DNA of 64,000 nt from Tritrichomonas musculus (lineage: Eukaryota; Parabasalia; Tritrichomonadida; Tritrichomonadidae). A program made the translations under genes and the position numbers. The stretch covers positions 7,855,501 through 7,919,500 of the forward strand of contig JAPFFF010000004.1 in assembly GCA_039105265.1 (NCBI GenBank), read 5' to 3'. The notes beneath the pieces are model-generated. The model did not search any database. It saw nothing but the letters and a program-made list of their open reading frames with translations, and had not been told where the DNA came from. This document shows positions 1 through 9,095 of this stretch, in pieces. The stretch's first letter is position 1, and each line of letters starts with the position of its first letter.

Positions 1-1248
1 TATTGATTTCATAATTATATAAAAAGAAATAATTTATACTACTATTATTGTAATTTTGGATGATGGATAAATTGATTGAATCATAAAAGAAAATATTTTT
101 TTTTTAGATAAAAGACTAATTTCCCAGATGCCAGCTATAAATATTTATTTTCTAATCTTTCGTTAAACTCTCCTGATTCACATGCAATTTCTGAATCAAG
201 TTTTCCTATCAATATTATTAAATGATCAAAATCGATTATTTTATTTAAATAATTATTTCGATCTTTTAATCACAATTACAACCTTTCCATGTCGTTCAAG
301 GTGCAAGTCTTCTCAATTTTTCTGATATATCCATTCAAATTTTTCATTCGATTGTTCTTCCAATTGGAATACCTGTTGGCGAAAAAATAATTTGTAAATT
401 GACTTTATTTATAAATTTGAGAAAGACACTTTTTGAGCGTAGCTCAAAAAGCAGCTATCTTGTTGTTATAAAAAAAATAATTTCAAAACAAATTTTTTTG
501 CGTATATTACAATATACTATTTTACAAAAACCAACATTAAAAATATGCAAGGTTATAAAAATTTTAATAAATTGAGAAGAATGAAAATTATCTCTAAAAC
601 TTTTGAAATAAAAAAGAACAACTCCTTGGTTTATAAGAAAGTATAATTATATGTGAGTACGACAACCAATCATAGCAATCTTTTAAGAACAATATTTTTT
701 TCTTTTTAAATATTTTATTTCTATTTTACATTTTTGTAGAACACATATCCTGCAAAACTCACAGTAACAAAAAAGTTATATCAATTTTAACTCATAATTA
801 CATCTAATTTATGAATAAAAGCATTAAAAATAATTGCAAATAATTTGTAATCAAAATATGAGCATTTTCTTTAATTTTTTAAAGTTATATTTGTACAAAA
901 AAAAAAAATTATTTTAAAAAAGATATTTAAATGGCAAATACTTTTTGTAATCAATAAAAAAAGTTATTTCAAAAAAATTGCAAATTGAAACAAAATAAAT
1001 TTTTTTGTGAAAAAAGTAAATTTTTCAAAAGATGACAACTTTTTTGCAAATGTAATTCTTTTTGGCCAAAAAGTTATTATCTGAAAAAACTCAATTTAAT
1101 TGAAGTACTAGTATTTTTTCTAATAAATACATTTAATGCAAAATATCGTTGGAATTTTAAAATTAAAAATAATTTTGATAAGTCTCTAATGTTTTCTTTT
1201 TCAACTGCCAAATATAATGCCGTCTTATAAATTCCTATCATATCAAAA
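1..1248. other. AT-rich non-genic stretch with decayed coding traces
   Basis: No intact gene is visible. Between about 100 and 470 the plus strand carries short open stretches in shifting frames with protein-like composition (for example a run reading GASLLNFSDISIQIF near 300-345), broken by stops, so this may be a decayed host gene. At 429-451 a 10-bp inverted repeat (CTTTTTGAGC, 3-nt loop, GCTCAAAAAG) forms a hairpin like the larger one at 26881-26925. The rest (about 470-1200) is homopolymer-rich DNA in which I see nothing. Confidence 0.4.
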
Positions 1249-1430
1249 TTTCATTCAAAGATATGATTTTGAATTTCATTTAAAGATATGATTTTTAATT
1301 TCATTGAAAGATATGATTTTGAATGTAATTGAAATATATGATTTAGAATTTCATTGAAAGATATGATTTTGAATGTAATTGAAAGATATGATTTCGAATT
1401 TCATTGAAAGATATGATATTGAATTTTACG
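1249..1430. repeat. 25-bp tandem repeat (minisatellite), about 7 copies
   Basis: A unit close to ATATGATTTTGAATTTCATT plus 5 further bases is repeated head to tail. Full units begin at 1261, 1286, 1311, 1336, 1361 and 1386, with partial units at each end. Units differ by a few substitutions (TTTCATTGAAAG versus TGTAATTGAAAG), and the two variants partly alternate. The array lies just downstream of the truncated ankyrin-type gene on the minus strand, where the lost ankyrin repeats would be expected. Confidence 0.9.
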
Positions 1431-1432
1431 AA

Positions 1433-1849
1433 TCAAATTCTGCAATCATGTCATTACGAATCAATTTGCTGATTTGGCTGTCATTTTCACCTTCCTTTCG
1501 TTTTTCATAAAAATTGTTGTTCAATGAGAAATAAAAGAATCCTTTTGTTGCTCTTAAAAATATTGATTATTTCCAAATTTGAAAAATATTTTTTGATATC
1601 TTTTTCGAAAAATAGAAAAATTCTTTCCATTTTGCTAAAAAAATTGGGAAAACGATGATGGTTATTCCAGATTTTAGAAATTAAGTGTAGTGATGACAAA
1701 AAATCATAATGATTATCACTCATTTTGGATTTATTAAATGTGTCTACGAGAATTAGAAAATTTTCATCTGATTTGACTTTTTCTTCAAGAAAGTTCAGAA
1801 TGTGTTCCTGAATCTCTTTCATCATGTCCAAGTATTCCTTAGAACTCAT
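1433..1849 (-). pseudogene. truncated DUF3447-type ankyrin protein, N-terminal part
   Basis: The minus-strand ORF 1505-1849 (114 aa) matches the N-terminal helical region of the ankyrin protein encoded at 33667: both share the pattern NHHRFPNFF/NHNRTTNFF, a F-F-S-x-x-x-I-x-N-I-F-K segment and SNKRILL/GNKRILL. After its stop at 1505, a second frame shifted by two bases continues with KRKEGENDSQ and IRNDM, matching KRKIGENHN and MRDDN of the same paralogue, down to a stop near 1433. The gene is therefore a frameshifted fragment that ends before any ankyrin repeat. It is a host gene family typical of trichomonads. It is unlikely to make a working protein. Confidence 0.7.
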
Positions 1850-1977
1850 GATCTTTATTAAAATAACAATATTATCTCAATTTCATATAAATTAAATTAT
1901 TATTTATATTTTTAGAAAAAAAACAATTGCAGAAGAATCATGCAAAAAAGCTATTTATGATAAATTAATTTTAATTA

Positions 1978-2292
1978 ATGATAAAAAACAACTCAAATGA
2001 ATCCCAGAAACTGTTAAAACGTTTAAATGAATCTCAGAAAAATTACATTTCTGATTTTTATTCCTCATTATCCAATGAAATGTGTTTGAAGTCCATTCAT
2101 ATTGAGCAAGCCATAATATCATTATTTGGGCCATTGCAAATATTTTTTTCTATTTTCATTACATCTTATTATCTAGCTGATATGAATTTTGAGGTTTTTA
2201 CTAAATTTGAATCAGGATATTTGAGTTCCCCACCAGATGAAATTTTTAATCATTTCCTTAATATTGATTTCGCCAAAGCTAAAGATTAAGAA
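1978..2292 (+). CDS. hypothetical protein, 103 aa
   Basis: Short ORF starting at an ATG, with ordinary amino-acid composition: a polar N-terminal 25 residues containing a repeated NESQK motif, then a hydrophobic stretch (LFGPLQIFFSIFITSYYLA, residues about 49-67) that could be a membrane segment or buried helix. It stops just before a run of about 29 A residues (2300-2328). I do not recognise the family. It lies between two decayed fragments and may itself be a fragment. No Inr-like motif is evident directly upstream. Confidence 0.35.
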
Positions 2293-2295
2293 ACG

Positions 2296-2330
<35 letters not shown>

Positions 2331-2607
2331 TAAATATATCTCATCATAATTGCAATTTCTAGCTCCTGAAATCAATTATTAAAAAAACTCATATCAAAAT
2401 GACTTTTAATTCAGAGTAAATCTTCAATTCACTTGTTGTTACAAATCGCTCTATATCAATTGCAAATTGACCTAAAAAAATAAATTTACTCTTTAACTAT
2501 TCAATTTCAATAGCTTTATTTTTTTAATTTAGATGTTTTATAAATTTAGAATACCACATAGAGTTTTGCAGATAATATTTCAATGTTTTTTTTAAAGAAA
2601 AAAATTT

Positions 2608-3141
2608 TTATGATGGATATATGGTGAAAGTCATGCCAATAAATGGACTTCTTTCAATGATATAGCATGCTGCTGAATGATTTCCAAGTCTATGTGATTC
2701 TTTATAACATGATTGTTCTTCGTATTTGTCCATTTTAACGCCAAGACCATTGTCATACATTTTACCAATGTCAATTAAAGCAGAAGGATCACCTAGTTTT
2801 ACAGCTTTTTCATAATATTTCTTTGCTTTAGAGTAATTGATTTTTACACCATTTCCGTTTAAATATATATTTCCAATGCTTACTAGTGCATTTATATTTC
2901 CAAGTTGGAAAGATTTTTCATATAAATCTTTAGCCTTTGAAAAACTTTTTTCAACGCCATAGCCATTTAAATATAAATCGCCAAGACAAACTAATGCATC
3001 CAAATTGCCAGGATTAAATGATTTCTCATAATATTCTTTTGCTTTTAAATAATCTTTCTCAACACCACAGCCATTACAATATAAATGACCAATATTATTC
3101 AATGCACTTACAAGTTCAATATTAAAAAAATATATGATCAT
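2608..3141 (-). CDS. Sel1-like repeat protein, short (177 aa), probably a fragment
   Basis: The protein consists almost wholly of Sel1-like repeats of about 36 residues: four clear copies with the signature A-L-x-x-I/L-G-x-x-Y-x-N-G-x-G-V-x-x-x-x-x-K-A-K-x-Y-Y-E-K, at residues about 12-48, 48-84, 84-120 and 120-156. Sel1 repeats form alpha-alpha superhelices that act as protein-binding scaffolds. In trichomonads such repeats often form the C-terminal half of protein-kinase fusions. Here the N-terminus is only a short hydrophobic leader and no kinase domain lies upstream on this strand, so the ORF is probably a truncated remnant of a longer gene. Confidence 0.7.
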   Translation of the reverse strand: MIIYFFNIELVSALNNIGHLYCNGCGVEKDYLKAKEYYEKSFNPGNLDALVCLGDLYLNGYGVEKSFSKAKDLYEKSFQLGNINALVSIGNIYLNGNGVKINYSKAKKYYEKAVKLGDPSALIDIGKMYDNGLGVKMDKYEEQSCYKESHRLGNHSAACYIIERSPFIGMTFTIYPS

Positions 3142-5230
3142 TTTAAAAAAAAATTTGGATATCTGAATTGTTAATCGTTTAGGCCAATTTTGATTGGGTT
3201 AACTGTTTTAATTTTAAATCACATTCATTTTGATGAATTAAGAAAAATTTATATCTTTAAATTATCATTTTTGTTTAATATTGCATAATAACCAGCCATT
3301 TCGGCCAATATGAAATTCTATGATATAGAACCAACAACAATTTTCATAAAATTTAAACGGCCTTAAAAAAAAAATAAATTTCTATTCTTATCATAAATGT
3401 TAATAATAATGGCTAAAGTTTTATTTTTATTTATTATGTGGTAGCATATATAGAATCGATATATCCAATTTAATTTTGAAATAATGCACAGTGCTACTAA
3501 TAAAATGCATTATATTTTCTCTTCTTCTTCATTCGAAAAATTCTCTGACTTTAGTCTAATATAAAAATGTCATAGTTATTTTTAAAAAGTATTAAACGCT
3601 TAGCATTTTGGTATATTTTACTTTTGGATAACTTTAATATATGATGAGAAAAAAATTGATTTTTGAAAAAAAAATTTTGAAAATTTTTTAAAAAAGTGCT
3701 TCAACTTTTTATACTGCTTCAATATTTTATACATAACCGTATATCTTCATATTTGATATATATATATATATGTATAAATATATAAATAATTGGTATGATT
3801 TTGTTTAGCTTCATTATTTATATTAAATTAAGTTAATTTTAACAAAAAAAAAAAAAAAGTATTGAATATTCTTATCGAGAAAAATCTACAGCAAGAATCT
3901 GGTTTAATTTTTAAACAAATATTGGATGGCTTGAAATATATTATGAAAACTTCAAAAATCTAAACTTTAACAATGCATTTTGGAGAAACAAAAAAAAATA
4001 AGCTATTGAAATTGAATGGGATTTTGTAAACTTATCAATTATTCATTAAATTCAACAAATTTCTCAATATTATAAAATTTATTATTTAATACAATAAGTG
4101 GAAAATGATTTTAAACAAATATTAATGAATATATTTCGATAAAATATCAAATATTATTCATTGAATTAAATTCTGATTTATTAAATATTTGATCAAAAAA
4201 TGAAAACCATTTTTCTCAAAAATTTCTTAATAAAACTAATGCAGTATCAAACAAGTCAGCTCATTTATATATTTAAAACACAAAATATAATTCTTTTTTG
4301 GAGAAAAAGCGATTTTTCCAAAAAAGACGTTAACTTTTCTACTTTTTTTTTATATAATAAAATCCCCATACTTTTTATTTCACATATTAAAATTGTTTTA
4401 TATCTTAGAAAATTATTTATGACACCTAAGTTATTATTTATGATTTAATTTTGACATTATTTGATAAATATGATCTCAAAGAATAAAGAAGATTTATAAT
4501 GTTTCAAATTAGACTCATTTTTTTTTTTTATTTTGATATTTTTCATCAGAATTGTTTTACTCGGACTTAAGTAATTCATTTAATTAACTCTTTTTAATGA
4601 ATTATGATGGATAAATAATTTGAAAGATACAATAAATAATACTTCACAATTATTGATAATAATTATTCAAATAAATTCAATATAGTTTTAAAAATTGATT
4701 TATACCAATTTTATTTTTTCAATAATGATCCGCAAATTTTATATTTGATGAGTTAATTATTTTTTTATTTTCATATCTCTCGTAAAACTTTGTTGGTGAG
4801 GTGTCAAAATAACCAAAACTATTCTTTGTTCGGAATAGAAATATCTTCAATTTTTGAATTGGTCGATTAATTTTTTGAATAACATCAAAATTTATATATG
4901 AAAAATATGGTGCACAACGATACAAAAATACTTTTGTTTTATATTTATAATTTAAATATAATGATATATATTATAAGAGATAAATGAGGTCCGGAACTAC
5001 AAAATTGATGTTGCGCAACTATATCTGTATATTAAAATTGAATGAAGAAAACAATAATCTTATTCAGAATTTTCTCAATTTAAAATTCAATATAATTTTA
5101 TCAATTTTCAAATGATATGATTGATTTTATATTCGTTACCACTTTTTTAAAGGGAAATTGATATAAAAAGTACTTGGTTTCATCTTTTTGAAATAAAAAA
5201 CGAATTGAAATAAGATAATTTATTTTTAGT
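3142..5230. other. 2.1 kb stretch without a convincing gene; possible kinase relic
   Basis: Very AT-rich. At 3868-3963 the plus strand reads a short open segment containing LIEKNLQQESG and FKQILDGLKY, which resembles the kinase-lobe segment just before the catalytic loop in trichomonad kinases; it has no start and runs into a stop, so at most it is a relic. ORFs at 4200-4448 (+) and 4719-4925 (-) are short, low in complexity and unrecognised; I do not call them genes. Confidence 0.3.
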
Positions 5231-5244
5231 TCACTTTTTTATTG
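5231..5244 (+). promoter_or_regulatory. Inr-like element upstream of GH36 gene
   Basis: TCACTTTTTTATTG ends directly before the ATG at 5245. It fits the trichomonad initiator pattern TCA(+1)Y(T/A)(T/A), with the A about 12 nt before the start codon, as expected for the very short 5' leaders of this group. This also supports the ATG at 5245 over the TTG at 5242. Confidence 0.6.
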
Positions 5245-7284
5245 ATGTTATCAAAAGAAAACATTAAATTAAGCATTGATTGCGAAAAAGAAAAGCACAT
5301 TGAGATCAAATGCTCATTGAATGGCAAGCCAGGTGAACAAAGTGGTCTTTCTTATGAATTCAAAGAAACCAATGTTGATGGATGTCAAATTGGATCTCTC
5401 AGCTTATATTCAAAGCAGACCATCTTTGATGATGTTGTGAATCTGTCTTTGGAAAAGCCAATTAAAATTTATCTTCCATTTGCACAAAAACCAGAAAAGA
5501 TTACTGCCTTGTATCTTTTCAAAGATTGGTGGACCAGACCAGTTTTTGTTGATAAATCTCAAGATATTCCAGCAAGAACACAAATTGCATATTTCAAATA
5601 TCCAAACAAAGTTGTTCTCTTTATTCCAATGGTTGGAAATGAATTTAAATCATTCTTGAACCCAGGAACAGAAAATGAATTGTATTTGGAAATGTTCTCA
5701 AACACTTCAAGTCAAGGAAGAATTGATAATGAACCAGTCTACTTGATATCGGAAGCACCAACTTATTTAGAAGCAGTGCATCGTGCATTTGATTATCTCG
5801 CAAAATTGAAGAACATATTCAAGCGTGAACAAAGATCATATCCTGAAATGTTTGAATATTTAGGATGGTGCAGTTGGGATGCAATGAAGACCGATGTTAA
5901 TGAAAAAGGAATTAGAGAAAAAGCAGACGAATTTAAGAACAAAAAAGTTCCTGTTCGTTGGATGTTGATTGATGACGGTTGGTTCCCTGCAAAGGATGCA
6001 ATGATCAGTGGCTTTTCTCCTGATACAAAGAAATTCCCGCATGGATTCAAGCAAATGATTAACGATATCAAGCAAAGCGGAAATGTCAAATGGTTTGGTG
6101 TTTGGCATGCATTGATGGGTTATTGGAGTGGAATTTTGCCAGAAAGCGAATTAGCAAAGCAAGAAGCTAAATATTTATACAAAACTGCAAAAGGTTACCT
6201 CGTTCCAAGTCCAAAGAATGGAAACAAATTCTACTATCATTTCAATGAAGTGTTAAGGAAAGAAGAAATAGACTTTTTGAAAGTTGATGGACAAAGTTCA
6301 ATCTTCATTTATTTCGAAGGAAGCATTCCTACTCCAGAAGCTGCACGTTGCCTTAATCGTGAACTTGAACTTGGTGCAAGTTTGATGAATGGTGTCATAA
6401 TCAATTGTATGGGAATGGCACTCGAAAATGTCCTCGGAAGGCCAACATCAGGAATTTCAAGAAACAGCGATGATTTCTTCCCAGAACAAGAAAATGGTTT
6501 TGTCGAACATTTGTTACAAAATGCATACAATTCAACATATCATGATGAAATTTATCATTGTGATTGGGATATGTTCTGGACCAAACATGAATCAGCAGTG
6601 AAGCACAGTATGATTCGTGCAATCAGTGGAGGTCCAATCTATTTCAGCGACAAAGTCGGCAATACAATGCCAAAAGTACTGGAGCCACTTGTTTATTCAG
6701 ATGGCAAAATCTTAAGAATGAACCGTTCAGCTAAGCCAACTGAAGATTGCTTGTTCGTTGATCCTCTGAAAGAAGGTGTTTTGAAGATTCATAACATTGC
6801 TTCTTGGGGAGAAAACAGAATTGGTGGCATTATTGCGGCATACAATTTAACCAATAAGAAACAAAATGTTTCTTTCAAAGTTAAAGATATTCCAGATATT
6901 GAAGCTTCTGAAAGATATTGGATTTATGACTCCATTAAGAAGAAGGTTCTTTCATTGGGAAGCGACGAATCATTTAACGATGAAATTGAAGCAACTGAAT
7001 TCGGTTGGTATATTATTCTTCCTCAAATTGAAAATGGTTCTTGCTTCGGATTGATCAACAAATATGTCAGCTTCAAAGCAGTTGAAAGTATTGACAACAA
7101 AGAAAACTTGCAAGTCATTACTTTACACGAAACAGGAACTGTTGGATGGGCATCAAAGAAACCAGCAAAGAAAGTCAGCATTAATGGAGTTGATGTCACC
7201 AAAGATGTCAAATCAAATAGTGAATTTTACACCGTTGAACTTCCTGAAAATCCAAAGAAAGAAATCGTAGTTATTGAATGGTAA
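5245..7284 (+). CDS. GH36 raffinose synthase / alpha-galactosidase-like glycosidase
   Basis: A 679-aa protein of the GH36 raffinose-synthase/SIP1 branch, which hydrolyses or transfers alpha-galactosyl groups of raffinose-family sugars. An N-terminal beta-sandwich-like region (about 1-190) precedes a TIM barrel with the hallmarks FEYLGWCSWDA (about 203-213), WMLIDDGWF (239-247), FLKVDGQ (nucleophile Asp348) and SRNSDDF (acid/base Asp409 or Asp410), then a C-terminal beta domain. Length and motif order are normal and nothing is broken. I see no signal peptide, so a cytosolic enzyme is likely. The start is the ATG at 5245; an upstream in-frame TTG is unlikely to be used. The stop codon sits in TAAA, which overlaps the known trichomonad cleavage signal. 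Substrate (galactoside or self sugar store) cannot be read from the sequence. Confidence 0.92.
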   Translation: MLSKENIKLSIDCEKEKHIEIKCSLNGKPGEQSGLSYEFKETNVDGCQIGSLSLYSKQTIFDDVVNLSLEKPIKIYLPFAQKPEKITALYLFKDWWTRPVFVDKSQDIPARTQIAYFKYPNKVVLFIPMVGNEFKSFLNPGTENELYLEMFSNTSSQGRIDNEPVYLISEAPTYLEAVHRAFDYLAKLKNIFKREQRSYPEMFEYLGWCSWDAMKTDVNEKGIREKADEFKNKKVPVRWMLIDDGWFPAKDAMISGFSPDTKKFPHGFKQMINDIKQSGNVKWFGVWHALMGYWSGILPESELAKQEAKYLYKTAKGYLVPSPKNGNKFYYHFNEVLRKEEIDFLKVDGQSSIFIYFEGSIPTPEAARCLNRELELGASLMNGVIINCMGMALENVLGRPTSGISRNSDDFFPEQENGFVEHLLQNAYNSTYHDEIYHCDWDMFWTKHESAVKHSMIRAISGGPIYFSDKVGNTMPKVLEPLVYSDGKILRMNRSAKPTEDCLFVDPLKEGVLKIHNIASWGENRIGGIIAAYNLTNKKQNVSFKVKDIPDIEASERYWIYDSIKKKVLSLGSDESFNDEIEATEFGWYIILPQIENGSCFGLINKYVSFKAVESIDNKENLQVITLHETGTVGWASKKPAKKVSINGVDVTKDVKSNSEFYTVELPENPKKEIVVIEW

Positions 7285-7451
7285 AAAAAAATAACTTTTA
7301 AGCATTCAATGCTTTATATTTCATTTGATGAAATAAAAAAAGTTTTTTATTTGTTTTGTTTTGTTTTTTATATTATAAAACTTGTTCTCGATTTTTATTT
7401 TGTAAAATAAAAAAGTTTTAATTAAAAATTAATTAATTAGTTTACTTGAAA

Positions 7452-8405
7452 TTAATCTTCTCCAAAAATGTCACCAAATCCACCTCCAATTTCAAGATTT
7501 TCTTCTTCCTCTTTGTTTTCTTCATTTTGATTTTCATTTTCTTTTGGTTTGGCTGCTGAACTAGCTCTCATTCTTTCAAGTGCTTCAGGATCGGAAAGTA
7601 AGCTTTGTATTTCTTCAATTTGAGGAAGTTTGTAATCAATTGAGACAGCTATTGATGCTATGTTCTTGAATGCATTTCCAACCATATGAGGTGCAGATGA
7701 CTTGTTGATATAACCAATTCCAAGTGAAAGTGAAGTGACATTTTTGAGAGCTTCAGAAAATTTGTGTGAAAGGATATCATCGTCAATATCGAGTATTTCA
7801 GGATCATAAAGGTGTCCGTTATCGAAGAGATGTTCGATTTTCAACTTGTATTGAAATGGCAAGATTCCAAGTAATGAAAGAAGATTTGCTTCAGAAGCTC
7901 CGACTTTTTCACCTTTCTTAATCAAGTGTTTTTCAGATGTGATTTCTATCGTTCCTTTGAAAATCTTCGATTGAATTCCAAGTGCATGAAGAACTGAAAC
8001 TTGTGTTGGAACCATGTTTGTCCTCATCGCAGGAATGATTACGTCGACCGGTGAAATTGCTCCAACTTTGGCTGGTGAACCAACACAATTTTGATCGATT
8101 GCATCCTTTATTTTGTTGAACGACCCATTTGTGAAAATAAGACCTGTGCCATTATTGAGAAAACGTTCAATGACTTCAAGATGACTGATCTCATTTTTCA
8201 ATTCTTCAACAACACGACGCATTAATGAATTTTTTCCAAAAACAACTTCAGCATGTCCGTCAAGATCATGTCGAATTCGAAGCATTTGAGTTGCATTTAC
8301 ATTTTCAGATGAAACTAGAACAATTTTGTCATATTTGTGAAATAGGTTTTCTAATTTGTTGCAAAAATCAATTTTCTTTTGTGGAATGACCTTTTCGTGA
8401 TGCAT
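7452..8405 (-). CDS. RPLP0: 60S acidic ribosomal protein P0 (uL10)
   Basis: A 317-aa protein with the full P0 layout: an rRNA-binding uL10 domain (residues about 10-110, including GKNSLMRRV), the inserted domain II with VGAISPVDV and FKGTIEI (about 110-185), the helical P1/P2-binding region and an acidic hinge rich in Glu (about 285-305). P0 anchors the P1/P2 dimers of the ribosomal stalk and helps to recruit elongation factors. The C-terminal tail ends in GGFGDIFGED instead of the usual GFGLFD-type ending. A near-perfect Inr lies immediately upstream, consistent with strong expression. The gene is convergent with the GH36 gene, 167 bp away. Confidence 0.95.
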   Translation of the reverse strand: MHHEKVIPQKKIDFCNKLENLFHKYDKIVLVSSENVNATQMLRIRHDLDGHAEVVFGKNSLMRRVVEELKNEISHLEVIERFLNNGTGLIFTNGSFNKIKDAIDQNCVGSPAKVGAISPVDVIIPAMRTNMVPTQVSVLHALGIQSKIFKGTIEITSEKHLIKKGEKVGASEANLLSLLGILPFQYKLKIEHLFDNGHLYDPEILDIDDDILSHKFSEALKNVTSLSLGIGYINKSSAPHMVGNAFKNIASIAVSIDYKLPQIEEIQSLLSDPEALERMRASSAAKPKENENQNEENKEEEENLEIGGGFGDIFGED

Positions 8406-8420
8406 TAAAATGAAAAATGA
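8406..8420 (-). promoter_or_regulatory. Inr element of the P0 gene
   Basis: On the minus strand TCATTTTTCATTTTA runs right up to the ATG. This matches the trichomonad initiator consensus TCAYTWYTCATTA at nearly every position and would give a leader of about a dozen bases. It is the best such match in the window and one of the main reasons for assigning the DNA to a parabasalid. Confidence 0.75.
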
Positions 8421-9095
8421 AACGAATAATAAATCATTTCTAATATAAAATTTTTTTAATTCATTATCTCAATTTTCCTTTGAAAAAGTTTTTTTTGAAT
8501 AGGAAGCTTTTGTTCAACTCTGACAGTAATTCAAACTAAATCAAAATTCATAACTAAGACAAATATCTATTAAAGTATATATTATTGATATTATCTATTT
8601 AAAATGATTGTTAAAGATTTGTTATTTAATATTTTTGAAGGGAAAAACGTGCCCAACAAAATTCATAAAGTTATTAATTCTCAAACAGTATAAATTGAAA
8701 AAGTTTGATATTATTTTTAAAATTTGGAATGATAATTTAAAAAAAAAATCCAAATTAAGAAAGATAAACTTTTAAAATGGTTTTATAAATAATTAAAATA
8801 TATATATTTTTATTTTATAATTAAAGGAAATATTATTTTGAAATAAATATTATTAAAGATAAAGATATGCACAAAAAATTTTAAAAAATTTTTGGTTCAA
8901 TTTTCCTTTCAAATATTGATCGTTCGTTTTCAAATTTTCTTAATTTAAAATAAATCACAGGTTCTGATTTATCAAATGTAAATTGATTCATAAAACTATG
9001 ATATTTGAATTCATTAATGAATACTATATAGAATATTATTAATAATAATTTTATTTAAAATAGAAAATAATAAAATAAAAAATATAAAAACTAAA
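8421..9095. other. intergenic, nothing recognised
   Basis: AT-rich spacer between the P0 gene start and the end of the 696-aa gene. No ORF, repeat pair or RNA gene could be supported here. Confidence 0.6.

Noticed and set aside
4200-4925. Two short ORFs as genes
   Set aside because: Low complexity, no family, no promoter motif and short length.
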